A DNA stretch of 5,675 nucleotides, taken from assembly GCA_031288575.1 (NCBI GenBank), contig JAITRD010000274.1, forward strand, positions 1 to 5,675, written 5' to 3'. The translations under genes were made by a program, and so were the position numbers. Of this stretch, positions 1 to 5,675 are shown piece after piece. Position 1 is the first letter of the stretch. The number at the start of each line of letters is the position of its first letter. This DNA is from Treponema sp. Lineage in GTDB: Bacteria > Spirochaetota > Spirochaetia > Treponematales > Breznakiellaceae. The notes under the pieces are model-generated. The model saw only the letters and a program-made list of their open reading frames with translations, was not told the DNA's origin and did no database searches.

Positions 1-1509
1 GGGGTTTATGAATTTGCCTCCCCCATAAACCTGAATCAAATAAGCATCATTGATAATATTAAAAAAGTAACCCTGCCGGTTATAAACAGCGAAAAGGAAA
101 GAATTTACACCCTCCGGTACGACGGAAAGACGGCGGCTTTATTTTCAATAGCCCCCTTTAATCTGGATATCATAAATAAAATATGGTCGATTCCGACCAG
201 TGATTCATTCGGCTCTTTTTTTGCCGTCGGTTTTTTCGCCCCGAGAAAAAATCCCCAGGACGGTTATGTATTAACAGGGAATATTTTCCCGGACCAGGAA
301 GCATGGCGCGATTCTGTTGACGTGAACAGGCCCTCATGGCTCTTCTCTCCCGGCCTGCCTTATTTCTCCGCCATTACCCAGAACGGCGAAATTGCCAACG
401 AAAAGATCATACGCGTGCGGGATAACCCGGAGGAAATTTATTTTACGAGTTTCCTTGAAGAATCCCCGGAGGAATTGATATTCATCGGTTCGTCATACTA
501 CGCCGGCACCGAAAGGGAAAAAACCTTTCTCCTGAGCATGAGCGCCGACGGGGCTTCGACCAATTATTATTATACGGATTTTGTCAACGATATTGACGAA
601 GACCAGTATGACCTGTGGAACGGCGGCGTCATTGTAAGCCGGGGGCCAGAAAAATACGGCCTTGGCATGACCCTCTTTGAGAGAGAGACAAACCTTGCCA
701 AAATATATGTCGTAAACGTAGATAAAACCGGTTTTAACGCGGTGCAGCATAGCAAGTTATGGGAATCGCCTCCCCCGGACGACATTTCATTTATTGACAT
801 GATTTATGATTCCGCCCACAATATGTATGTTATCTTAGGCCGCAAATGGGAAGCCGGTACGGAAATTGAAACCGGTTCGGTTATCTTCTTTATCGACGCC
901 GTTACCGGAAACGCAAAATTTAGCCCGATAAGTCAAAACAGATTTTTCTTAAATAAAATTCTCAAAGTTGGCGGGGATTATTATGTGGGCGGATCCTATG
1001 ACAGCGATTCGGGCGCTTTTGAGGGAATTTTGCATAAGATTCTTCCCGGCGCCGGACAATTTGACTGGTCTGCCCCGGTGCGGTTTTTTTCGGATGACAA
1101 GAACGGCAGTTTGTCCATAAAAAACTTGCTGGAAGACGACAAGGGAAACCTTATTCTGGCCGGCTTAACCAACGCAAAACCCGACGGATGGAGCTATTTG
1201 CCCTGGTTGTGCGCCTTTAATCCCGGGCGGAAGGAAATAATCTGGCAAAACGTTTACCGGGAAATCCCTTATAACCAAGACGAATCCCTTAATAATTATG
1301 AAATTTATTCGGTTTATCCAAACGGGATAGGGAGCTATTTGATTGAGATTTATAACGGGTATTCGGGCCACAGCTTTTTATTAAGCACGGATATGACAGG
1401 CAAAATGAGCAACAAGGAACTGCCCCCGGTTCCCAGAAATCTGAACTATTACCCTTCTGTGCTTTCCTATCCTATATTGGGGTCCAAGGCGAAAAAAAAC
1501 CCGCAATGA
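1..1509 (+). CDS. Propeller-like repeat protein of unknown function, 5'-truncated by the window edge
   Basis: The frame is open from base 1 to the TGA at 1507-1509, giving 502 visible residues, so the N-terminus and any signal peptide lie upstream. The GTG at 322 is internal: the 107 codons before it read as ordinary protein. I do not recognise a named family. About seven segments follow a pattern of a Gly/Asp/Asn turn, a hydrophobic strand with a small residue, a loop, then a second strand ending in a turn. They begin near visible residues 87 (DGYVLTGN), 156 (PEELIFIGSS), 207, 273 (HNMYVILG), 325 (GDYYVGGSY), 382 (GNLILAGLT) and 444. The fifth and sixth resemble SBBP/delta-60-type beta-propeller repeats. 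A beta-propeller is therefore inferred, most likely an envelope or secreted protein. There are no catalytic motifs or membrane segments. Codons are much more AT-rich than in the next three genes. The last codons include an A8 run (1492-1499). Reality as a gene is near certain; function is unknown. Confidence 0.9.
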   Translation, partial: GVYEFASPINLNQISIIDNIKKVTLPVINSEKERIYTLRYDGKTAALFSIAPFNLDIINKIWSIPTSDSFGSFFAVGFFAPRKNPQDGYVLTGNIFPDQEAWRDSVDVNRPSWLFSPGLPYFSAITQNGEIANEKIIRVRDNPEEIYFTSFLEESPEELIFIGSSYYAGTEREKTFLLSMSADGASTNYYYTDFVNDIDEDQYDLWNGGVIVSRGPEKYGLGMTLFERETNLAKIYVVNVDKTGFNAVQHSKLWESPPPDDISFIDMIYDSAHNMYVILGRKWEAGTEIETGSVIFFIDAVTGNAKFSPISQNRFFLNKILKVGGDYYVGGSYDSDSGAFEGILHKILPGAGQFDWSAPVRFFSDDKNGSLSIKNLLEDDKGNLILAGLTNAKPDGWSYLPWLCAFNPGRKEIIWQNVYREIPYNQDESLNNYEIYSVYPNGIGSYLIEIYNGYSGHSFLLSTDMTGKMSNKELPPVPRNLNYYPSVLSYPILGSKAKKNPQ

Positions 1510-1519
1510 GCTAAACCAG

Positions 1520-1536
1520 GCCCGCATTACGCGGGC
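1520..1536 (+). terminator. Short GC-rich hairpin just after the first gene, possible weak terminator
   Basis: GCCCGC (1520-1525) and GCGGGC (1531-1536) form a perfect 6-bp stem with a 5-base loop, starting 11 bases after the stop of the first gene. No T-run follows (the next bases are AGACAGAAAAAG), so it lacks the second half of a Rho-independent terminator. It could slow polymerase, protect the mRNA 3' end, or be fortuitous. Confidence 0.3.
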
Positions 1537-1554
1537 AGACAGAAAAAGTATGCC

Positions 1555-1604
1555 CCCAAAAAGGAACAATGGCTGGATGAGCATTGCCATTTTTCCGTTT
1601 TGGG
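1555..1604. promoter_or_regulatory. Long imperfect inverted repeat upstream of the symporter gene
   Basis: The left arm 1555-1573 (CCCAAAAAGGAACAATGGC) pairs with the right arm 1586-1604 (GCCATTTTTCCGTTTTGGG) at 17 of 19 positions, around a 12-base loop. Mismatches are A1562/G1597 and C1567/T1592. The A-rich left flank and T-rich right flank resemble a bidirectional terminator with its T-run folded into the stem. It ends 24 bases before the symporter ATG and overlaps a promoter-like -35 box. It could therefore be a terminator for the upstream gene, an attenuator, or a DNA operator. The pairing is directly visible; the role is inferred. Confidence 0.5.
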
Positions 1605-1620
1605 TTTATGGTGGTATAAA
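1584..1620 (+). promoter_or_regulatory. Candidate sigma-70-type promoter(s) for the symporter gene
   Basis: Two overlapping readings are possible. One uses TTGCCA (1584-1589, 5/6 to consensus), a 17-bp spacer and TATGGT (1607-1612, 4/6). The other uses the better -10 box TATAAA (1615-1620, 5/6) with a poor -35, TTTCCG, 17 bp upstream. With the second, transcription would begin near 1627, almost at the ATG at 1629, giving a near-leaderless message. This fits the absence of a Shine-Dalgarno sequence there. The first -35 lies within the inverted repeat, so a repressor or hairpin there could affect it. Confidence 0.35.
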
Positions 1621-1628
1621 CAAATCCT

Positions 1629-2987
1629 ATGGCTAACCAAAAGTTATCGGTTAAACAGAAACTTGGTTTCGGCATTTTTGACCTGGGGGGTAATATGTTT
1701 TTTACCCTCATGGGCTTCTGGTGCCTTAAATACCTCACCGATATTGTGGGGCTCGCCGCGGCCCTGGCGGGGACGGCGGTGATGGCGGGGAAGTTCTGGG
1801 ACGCGGTTACCGACCCGGTAATGGGGTATATTTCCGACCGGACCCGGTCCCGGTGGGGCCGCCGCCGGCCCTACCTTCTTTTCGGCGCCCTGCCGATGAT
1901 GCTGACCATGGGGCTTTTTTTTACCGCCCCGGAGATCGGAAACCCCCTCGCCCTTACCCTTTGGGCGGTCCTCACCCTGATGCTCCTCAATACCGCCTCC
2001 ACGGTAATTAATATCCCCTATTCGTCCCTTACCCCGGAATTAACCGACGATTACCATGAGCGGACAAGCCTTAACGGGTACCGTTTCGGCTGCGCCGTTT
2101 TCGGCACCATTGCCGGAGCCGCGGCGGTGCAGCCCCTGGTGGCGGCCTTTGCGAATCCCCTTGCGCCGGATCCCCTGCTGGACAAAAGGGGTTTCTCCAT
2201 GATGGGCCTTATCCTGGGGGCGCTTATGATGGCCGTTACCCTCCTTACCTTCCTGGGAACCCGGGAAAAAAAACACGCCCCCGAGGATTTCCCCCGGGAG
2301 AAATTTTTTTCCACCTATAAGGCGGTGTTTACCAACCGCCCCTATATTATCCTGCTTATCACCTATGCCCTGCACCTGATGGGGATTACCTTCCTCCAAA
2401 GCATCCTGGTCTACTATACCGAATATATCTACCACCGGGAGGATCTAACCACCCCGGCAATGATCCTGCTCCTGGTAACCGCCATGGTTTTTATCCCCGT
2501 TTCGGTGCTGGTGTCAAAAAAAATAGGAAAAAAACAGACCTACCAGATCTGTTTTGCCGTGATAGCCAGCGCCGGGATGATCATCTTTTTCCTGGGCCAT
2601 GTGCTGGGGCCGAATTTTTTTCTGGGCCTTATGATTTACGCCGGCATCGGGGTGGGATTCAGCTATGTTTCCCCCTTTGCCATGGTCCCGGACGCCATTG
2701 ATTTTGACGCTAAAAAAACCGGGGAGCGGAAGGAAGGGGCTTATTACGGGATGTGGACCTTTACCGCCAAGAGCGGCCAGGCTTTGGCGGTGTTTCTGTC
2801 CGGGCTTATCCTGGATTTGGGGCGCTATATCCCCGGGAAGGCGGATCAGCCCGGGGGGGCCCTCCTGGCCATCAGGCTCATCATCGGCCCTCTGCCGGCG
2901 CTTATCCTTATCGCGGCCCTGATCCTCATCCGGTTTTATCCGCTGGATGAACAAAGCTATAAAAAAATCATGGGCCAGGAAAAATAA
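1629..2987 (+). CDS. GPH-family (MelB-like) sugar:cation symporter, MFS inner-membrane transporter
   Basis: This 452-residue hydrophobic protein matches the usual length of glycoside-pentoside-hexuronide:cation symporters, twelve-helix carriers that import sugars or glycosides with Na+ or H+. The N-terminus has KLGFGIFDLGGN, then WDAVTDPVMG (57-66) and the loop DRTRSRWGRRRPY (70-82), the family signature. D58 and D62 align by eye with MelB cation-site D55 and D59. K381 in TFTAKSGQAL aligns with MelB K377 on helix XI. The MelB sugar-binding aspartates D19 and D124 appear replaced, by about Gly20 and by N128 in INIPYSSL, so the substrate is probably not melibiose and cannot be named. The ATG at 1629 is the first start after an in-frame TAA at 1617, and family homology begins around residue 11, so the start is firm despite having no Shine-Dalgarno. 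It lies 119 bases after the propeller-like gene and 90 before the LamG gene. Several 7-8 base homopolymers interrupt it without breaking the frame. Confidence 0.93.
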   Translation: MANQKLSVKQKLGFGIFDLGGNMFFTLMGFWCLKYLTDIVGLAAALAGTAVMAGKFWDAVTDPVMGYISDRTRSRWGRRRPYLLFGALPMMLTMGLFFTAPEIGNPLALTLWAVLTLMLLNTASTVINIPYSSLTPELTDDYHERTSLNGYRFGCAVFGTIAGAAAVQPLVAAFANPLAPDPLLDKRGFSMMGLILGALMMAVTLLTFLGTREKKHAPEDFPREKFFSTYKAVFTNRPYIILLITYALHLMGITFLQSILVYYTEYIYHREDLTTPAMILLLVTAMVFIPVSVLVSKKIGKKQTYQICFAVIASAGMIIFFLGHVLGPNFFLGLMIYAGIGVGFSYVSPFAMVPDAIDFDAKKTGERKEGAYYGMWTFTAKSGQALAVFLSGLILDLGRYIPGKADQPGGALLAIRLIIGPLPALILIAALILIRFYPLDEQSYKKIMGQEK

Positions 2988-2992
2988 CCAAT

Positions 2993-3007
2993 CCAAGGAG
3001 GCCTTGG
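2993..3007. repeat. Perfect small palindrome CCAAGG-AGG-CCTTGG after the symporter stop
   Basis: Six-base arms with a three-base centre lie five bases after the symporter stop codon. The left arm and centre include AAGGAGG, a perfect Shine-Dalgarno-like string, but no gene starts at a suitable distance from it. No T-run follows, so it is not a normal terminator. It could be a protein-binding site or a small mRNA-stabilising hairpin that hides the Shine-Dalgarno-like string. Confidence 0.4.
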
Positions 3008-3038
3008 GAAGGAAAAATCATCATGCCCGGGGGGTGTT

Positions 3039-3069
3039 TTAACCGATAAGATAGGGGATACTTTATTAT
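3039..3069 (+). promoter_or_regulatory. Candidate promoter for the LamG/Fn3 gene
   Basis: TATTAT (3064-3069, 5/6 to the -10 consensus) lies eight bases before the ATG at 3078, the same distance as TATAAA before the symporter start. The best -35 is TTAACC (3039-3044, 4/6) with a long 19-bp spacer, so this is weak by sigma-70 rules. Transcription would begin near 3076, giving an almost leaderless mRNA. That would explain why no Shine-Dalgarno sequence is seen. Confidence 0.3.
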
Positions 3070-3077
3070 AGAAGCCT

Positions 3078-4703
3078 ATGAAGAAAGAACATCTTTTGGT
3101 CCTTTTTTATATTCTCATCCTCCTTTCGGGCGGGCTTTATGCAGTGGGAGAACAGGTACTGTCTATCGGCGGGGTTTCCACCTGGCAGGCCGCGGAAACC
3201 CGGAGGGGGATAATCGAAATAGGGGCGGTGCGTCCCTATCCGGTCCTGGCCCTTTCCTCGGCCCGCTCCGAAGAAGCCTTTGCCCCGGCGGATTCCCCGG
3301 ACATGGCCCTTTCCTTTGATGAGGGGAAGGCTGAATTTTTTTCCGATCAGACCGGGCGTTACCGGGTATTGGTAGCCGAGGCCGCCCTGACGGCGGGGAC
3401 CCTCACCGCGGCGGACCGGACCCTGGCCCGGGCCGGCGCGGGAGCCGCCCTGTTCGCCAAGGGCTTCGAGAAGGAGCCCGGGCCCCAGGGGTTCGGCACG
3501 CCGGGGCCTGTTACCCTCCTCCCCGGAAAGGATGCCCTCCTCGCTCCAGGGCGGATTATCCAGGATTTCAGCATTGAATTTTGGCTTTATCCCATGAATA
3601 TGGAAAACGGGGAGGAGATCCTTTCCTGGACCGCGGTCAAGAACGACGGCGGCGGGGATTATGCCTTCCAGAGCATCCAGTGCGTCGCTTCCAGGAACCG
3701 GTTCCAATGGACCTTTCGGGATTTTTTTTCCGTCCCCGGCGATCAGGGCCGGACCCTTATCACCCTGAATTCCTTTTCCCCCCTCACCCCCCGGATTTGG
3801 AGCCACCACCTTATCCGTTTCAATTCCGCTACCGGGATTTTGGAATACCTGGTAAACGGCCGCCTTGAAGGGGTAAGTTACGCCACCCCCTCGGGCAGGG
3901 AGGAGGCTGAAGTATATACCCCCATGGCCGGCACAGAGGGCAGCCTTATCCTGGGGGGCCGTTTTACCGGATTATTGGACGAGCTGCGGATCTACGGTTC
4001 TTTTCTTGAAGATACGGTTCTTGCCAAATACCCCTCCCAGGGGGGCTGGATGGAAACCCGGTTCATCGACCTGGGGGAAGGGGAAAACATCGTCCTTAAG
4101 GTGGACGCCTCCGGGGGCAGGGTTTCCCCGGGCGGCGTTTTGAACGAATACCGGGCGGGGGGCCCTTTCCGTTTTTCCGATGAATCGGCCCTGCAATTTT
4201 TTATCAGGACCGCGGATTCCCTCTACCGGCAGCCCGGGGAATGGCAGCCCTTTCTTCCGGGCAGCGAAATTTCCGGGGGCCTCCGGGGCCGTTTTGTGCA
4301 GCTTGCCGCCCTTTTTTACCCCAGCGGGGACGGGGAAATCACCCCCTATCTGGAAGAACTGCGGGTTCTCTACCAGCCCGATCCTCCGCCCCTCCCCCCC
4401 ATGCAAATTACCGCCATTCCCCGGGACGGCGGAGTTGACCTTTCCTGGAAAGCAAGCCATGATGCAGATTTAACGGGATATTTGGTGTATTACGGCCTTA
4501 AGGAAGGCAATTACCTGGGAGATCATGCCCTTCTGGGGGTATCGCCCATTGACGCGGGGAAACGCACCTCGATCCGCATCGACGGGCTCCGTAACGGCAC
4601 CCTCTACTATTTTGCGGTAGCCGGCTATGACCGGGTAGATCCCTACCGGCCGGGAATGTTTTCCCGGGAAGTTACCGCCCGTCCCTTAAGGATGCTTGAA
4701 TGA
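3078..4703 (+). CDS. Exported LamG-like jelly-roll and fibronectin type III domain protein
   Basis: This is a 541-residue exported protein. Residues 1-22 form a Sec signal peptide: KK, a hydrophobic core LLVLFYILILL, and probable cleavage after LYA22. There is no lipobox cysteine. Residues about 25-130 are a beta-rich region I cannot assign. Residues about 140-312 look like a concanavalin A-like/LamG (Laminin_G_3) jelly roll, with hallmark strands FSIEFWLYP (164-172), W241-S-H-H, YLVNG (257-261) and GRFTGLLDELRIY (294-306). Residues about 320-432 form a second beta-sandwich-like segment ending in GRFVQLAALFYP and TPYLEELRVLY. After the proline linker PDPPPLPP comes an Fn3 domain (about 440-536) with W457, Y468, L504 and YYFAV (510-514). 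No catalytic motif is seen, so binding of carbohydrate or protein in the periplasm or at the surface is inferred. The ATG is the first start after an in-frame TAG at 3069 and gives an intact signal peptide. The stop overlaps the next start, so the two genes form a pair. Confidence 0.92.
   Translation: MKKEHLLVLFYILILLSGGLYAVGEQVLSIGGVSTWQAAETRRGIIEIGAVRPYPVLALSSARSEEAFAPADSPDMALSFDEGKAEFFSDQTGRYRVLVAEAALTAGTLTAADRTLARAGAGAALFAKGFEKEPGPQGFGTPGPVTLLPGKDALLAPGRIIQDFSIEFWLYPMNMENGEEILSWTAVKNDGGGDYAFQSIQCVASRNRFQWTFRDFFSVPGDQGRTLITLNSFSPLTPRIWSHHLIRFNSATGILEYLVNGRLEGVSYATPSGREEAEVYTPMAGTEGSLILGGRFTGLLDELRIYGSFLEDTVLAKYPSQGGWMETRFIDLGEGENIVLKVDASGGRVSPGGVLNEYRAGGPFRFSDESALQFFIRTADSLYRQPGEWQPFLPGSEISGGLRGRFVQLAALFYPSGDGEITPYLEELRVLYQPDPPPLPPMQITAIPRDGGVDLSWKASHDADLTGYLVYYGLKEGNYLGDHALLGVSPIDAGKRTSIRIDGLRNGTLYYFAVAGYDRVDPYRPGMFSREVTARPLRMLE
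4688..4703 (+). promoter_or_regulatory. Ribosome binding site and ATGA stop/start overlap for the TPR gene
   Basis: AAGGA at 4688-4692 lies seven bases before the ATG at 4700. The TGA stop of the LamG/Fn3 gene (4701-4703) is nested in the same ATGA. This is the classic arrangement for translational coupling and sets the start of the TPR gene. It is the only well-spaced Shine-Dalgarno sequence before any complete start in the window. Confidence 0.8.
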
Positions 4704-5675
4704 ATAATCTTGCGCTTCAAGATTCTTTGGAGGCTCTGCTCGACGCCATTGACGCGGAGCCCAACCGGGCGGAATTGCATGTTCAAGCCGGAAATATCCA
4801 AAAAAAATTGGGGAATCTTAAAGCGGCTTCCATGGCCTATGCCCGGGCCATTGAGTTGGATCAGCATAATAGGGAGGCCTATAATAATTTAGGCATTGTT
4901 TTTTATGACATGGGAGAAAAAAACCGGGCTTTAAATATTCTCCGGCAAGCCGCAAACCTGTGGGCAGAGGATCCGCTTATCCAGTTTAATTACGGGATTG
5001 CCCAGGAAACAGCGGGCCGCTTTGAAGAAGCCGCCGCCGCTTACCGGATTGCCCTGGAAAAAAGGCCCGGCTGGAGGGCGGCCCTCAACAACCTGGGGGC
5101 GCTGCTAAACAAAACAGGCCATCCCGAAAAGGCCCCGGAGGCTTTTCAGGCCGCTCCCGGAGAAGCCGCGGGGATGATTCCGGCAGAGGAGGATGCCCCA
5201 GAAGAGGTCCCGGCGGAAGCAGCCCCCGGGGATGCCCTGGCGGAAGAGGCTGACCCGCGGCGGGTTCTCCCGGAAGGGGCCGAATCCTCCGGCGCTGCCG
5301 GGACGGGGGGCATCTCCCGCCCGGACCTTATCGGGCTGATGTGCTATTTGCGGGAGCTTGCCGACGGGCTTACGGGAACGCTCCGGGAAAACTTTATCCA
5401 TAGCGATGTCCGGCTTGGTTTGGAATATATCATTGATGCCCTGGAAGGCCGCAGGGGGCTTTTCCGGGAAATTCGGGACCAGCATTCCCCGAAGGCATTC
5501 CCGGCGGAGCCGGAAACCGGGGAACCAAGGCTCAAAGACGTGGCGGATACCTTGAAGTTCCTGAAGGGATTAGCGTCATCCCTGCCGGACGGGGATCTCG
5601 GCATCGCCATTAACCGGAAGGTGGACAAGGTTATCCGGGAAATACAGGAACCGGCGGAAAAAGGAAGTTCCCATG
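4700..5675 (+). CDS. TPR-repeat protein with acidic linker and duplicated C-terminal helical unit, 3'-truncated by the window edge
   Basis: The frame runs from the ATG at 4700 to the last base without a stop, giving 325 visible residues. There is no signal peptide or membrane segment, so it is probably cytoplasmic. Three consecutive 34-residue TPRs lie at about 24-57, 58-91 and 92-125, with the usual signature (for example AYNNLGIVFYDMG and RFEEAAAAYRIAL). A fourth, partial repeat spans about 126-152 (ALNNLGALLNKTG). TPRs are protein-protein interaction scaffolds. Residues about 153-207 are a low-complexity Ala/Glu/Pro/Gly linker with many acidic residues, probably disordered. Residues 209-314 are predicted helical, unassigned, and seem to hold two diverged copies of one helical unit. 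The first half uses more AT-rich codons than the GC-rich linker. Overlap with the LamG/Fn3 gene suggests coordinated production; a partner protein cannot be named. Confidence 0.88.
   Translation, partial: MNNLALQDSLEALLDAIDAEPNRAELHVQAGNIQKKLGNLKAASMAYARAIELDQHNREAYNNLGIVFYDMGEKNRALNILRQAANLWAEDPLIQFNYGIAQETAGRFEEAAAAYRIALEKRPGWRAALNNLGALLNKTGHPEKAPEAFQAAPGEAAGMIPAEEDAPEEVPAEAAPGDALAEEADPRRVLPEGAESSGAAGTGGISRPDLIGLMCYLRELADGLTGTLRENFIHSDVRLGLEYIIDALEGRRGLFREIRDQHSPKAFPAEPETGEPRLKDVADTLKFLKGLASSLPDGDLGIAINRKVDKVIREIQEPAEKGSSH
5661..5675 (+). promoter_or_regulatory. Possible ribosome binding site and start codon of a further gene
   Basis: AAGGAAG (5661-5667), a five-base spacer and ATG (5673-5675) end the window. 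The ATG is in the +1 frame relative to the TPR gene, so a downstream gene could overlap the TPR 3' end, as the TPR gene overlaps the LamG/Fn3 gene. The window stops before any codon can be read. Confidence 0.35.

Noticed and set aside
322..1509. First gene starting at the GTG at 322
   Set aside because: The same frame is open and protein-like back to base 1, and no Shine-Dalgarno sequence precedes 322. The gene starts upstream of the window.
2040..2996. Minus-strand open frames at 2040-2435 and 2514-2996
   Set aside because: They are antisense to the symporter gene, whose family motifs are unmistakable. Their products are low-complexity Gly/Lys/His/Gln-rich and lack recognisable features.
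2988..3077. Rho-independent terminator after the symporter gene
   Set aside because: The only hairpin is the 6-bp palindrome at 2993-3007, which is followed by GAAGGAAAAA rather than a T-run.
3066..3809. 247-codon open frame on the minus strand
   Set aside because: It lies fully antisense to the LamG/Fn3 gene, is rich in Gly/Pro/Arg as expected for the shadow of a GC-rich gene, and shows no domain or signal.
5105..5628. Minus-strand open frames and the plus-strand frame at 5358-5555 near the window end
   Set aside because: They overlap the TPR gene, whose own frame remains open to the end with consistent repeats and codon use.
1..5675. Mobile element, CRISPR array, tRNA or rRNA
   Set aside because: No transposase or integrase frame, spaced direct repeats, cloverleaf or rRNA-like sequence was seen on either strand.

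Overview
The window holds four protein genes, all on the + strand and packed tightly: the 3' part of a large AT-leaning gene (1-1509), a complete sugar:cation symporter gene (1629-2987), a complete gene for an exported LamG/fibronectin-III protein (3078-4703), and the 5' part of a TPR gene (4700 to the window end). No rRNA, tRNA, CRISPR array, transposase or integrase is visible. I cannot identify the organism from sequence alone. The mix of a GPH-type symporter, an exported LamG/Fn3 protein, a TPR protein and a propeller-like envelope protein, with strongly GC-ending codons in the last three genes, would fit a host-associated or anaerobic spirochaete such as a gut Treponema. That is an inference of moderate to low strength.

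Layout. The first reading frame is open from base 1, so the true start lies upstream. The visible 502 residues contain about seven spaced beta-strand motifs resembling propeller blades. A 119-base gap follows. It contains a short perfect hairpin and a long imperfect inverted repeat (1555-1604) that ends 24 bases before the symporter start. The symporter is a standard-length 452-residue GPH-family (MelB-like) carrier. It keeps the cation-site aspartates and the helix-XI lysine but lacks the two sugar-binding aspartates of MelB. A 90-base gap with a small palindrome and a promoter-like TATTAT box leads to the LamG/Fn3 gene, which has a clear Sec signal peptide. Its stop codon overlaps the start of the TPR gene (ATGA), so these two are almost certainly co-translated. 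The TPR gene has no stop within the window. The last bases, AAGGAAG-5 nt-ATG, may be the start of yet another overlapping gene.

How they may work together. The symporter would import a sugar or glycoside across the inner membrane. The LamG/Fn3 protein would act outside the cytoplasm, probably binding carbohydrate or protein. The TPR protein, which has no signal peptide, would be a cytoplasmic scaffold made in step with it. A shared carbohydrate role is only suggested by proximity. The symporter and LamG genes share an unusual start arrangement: no Shine-Dalgarno sequence, and a -10-like box ending eight bases before the ATG. This hints at separate, near-leaderless promoters rather than one long operon.
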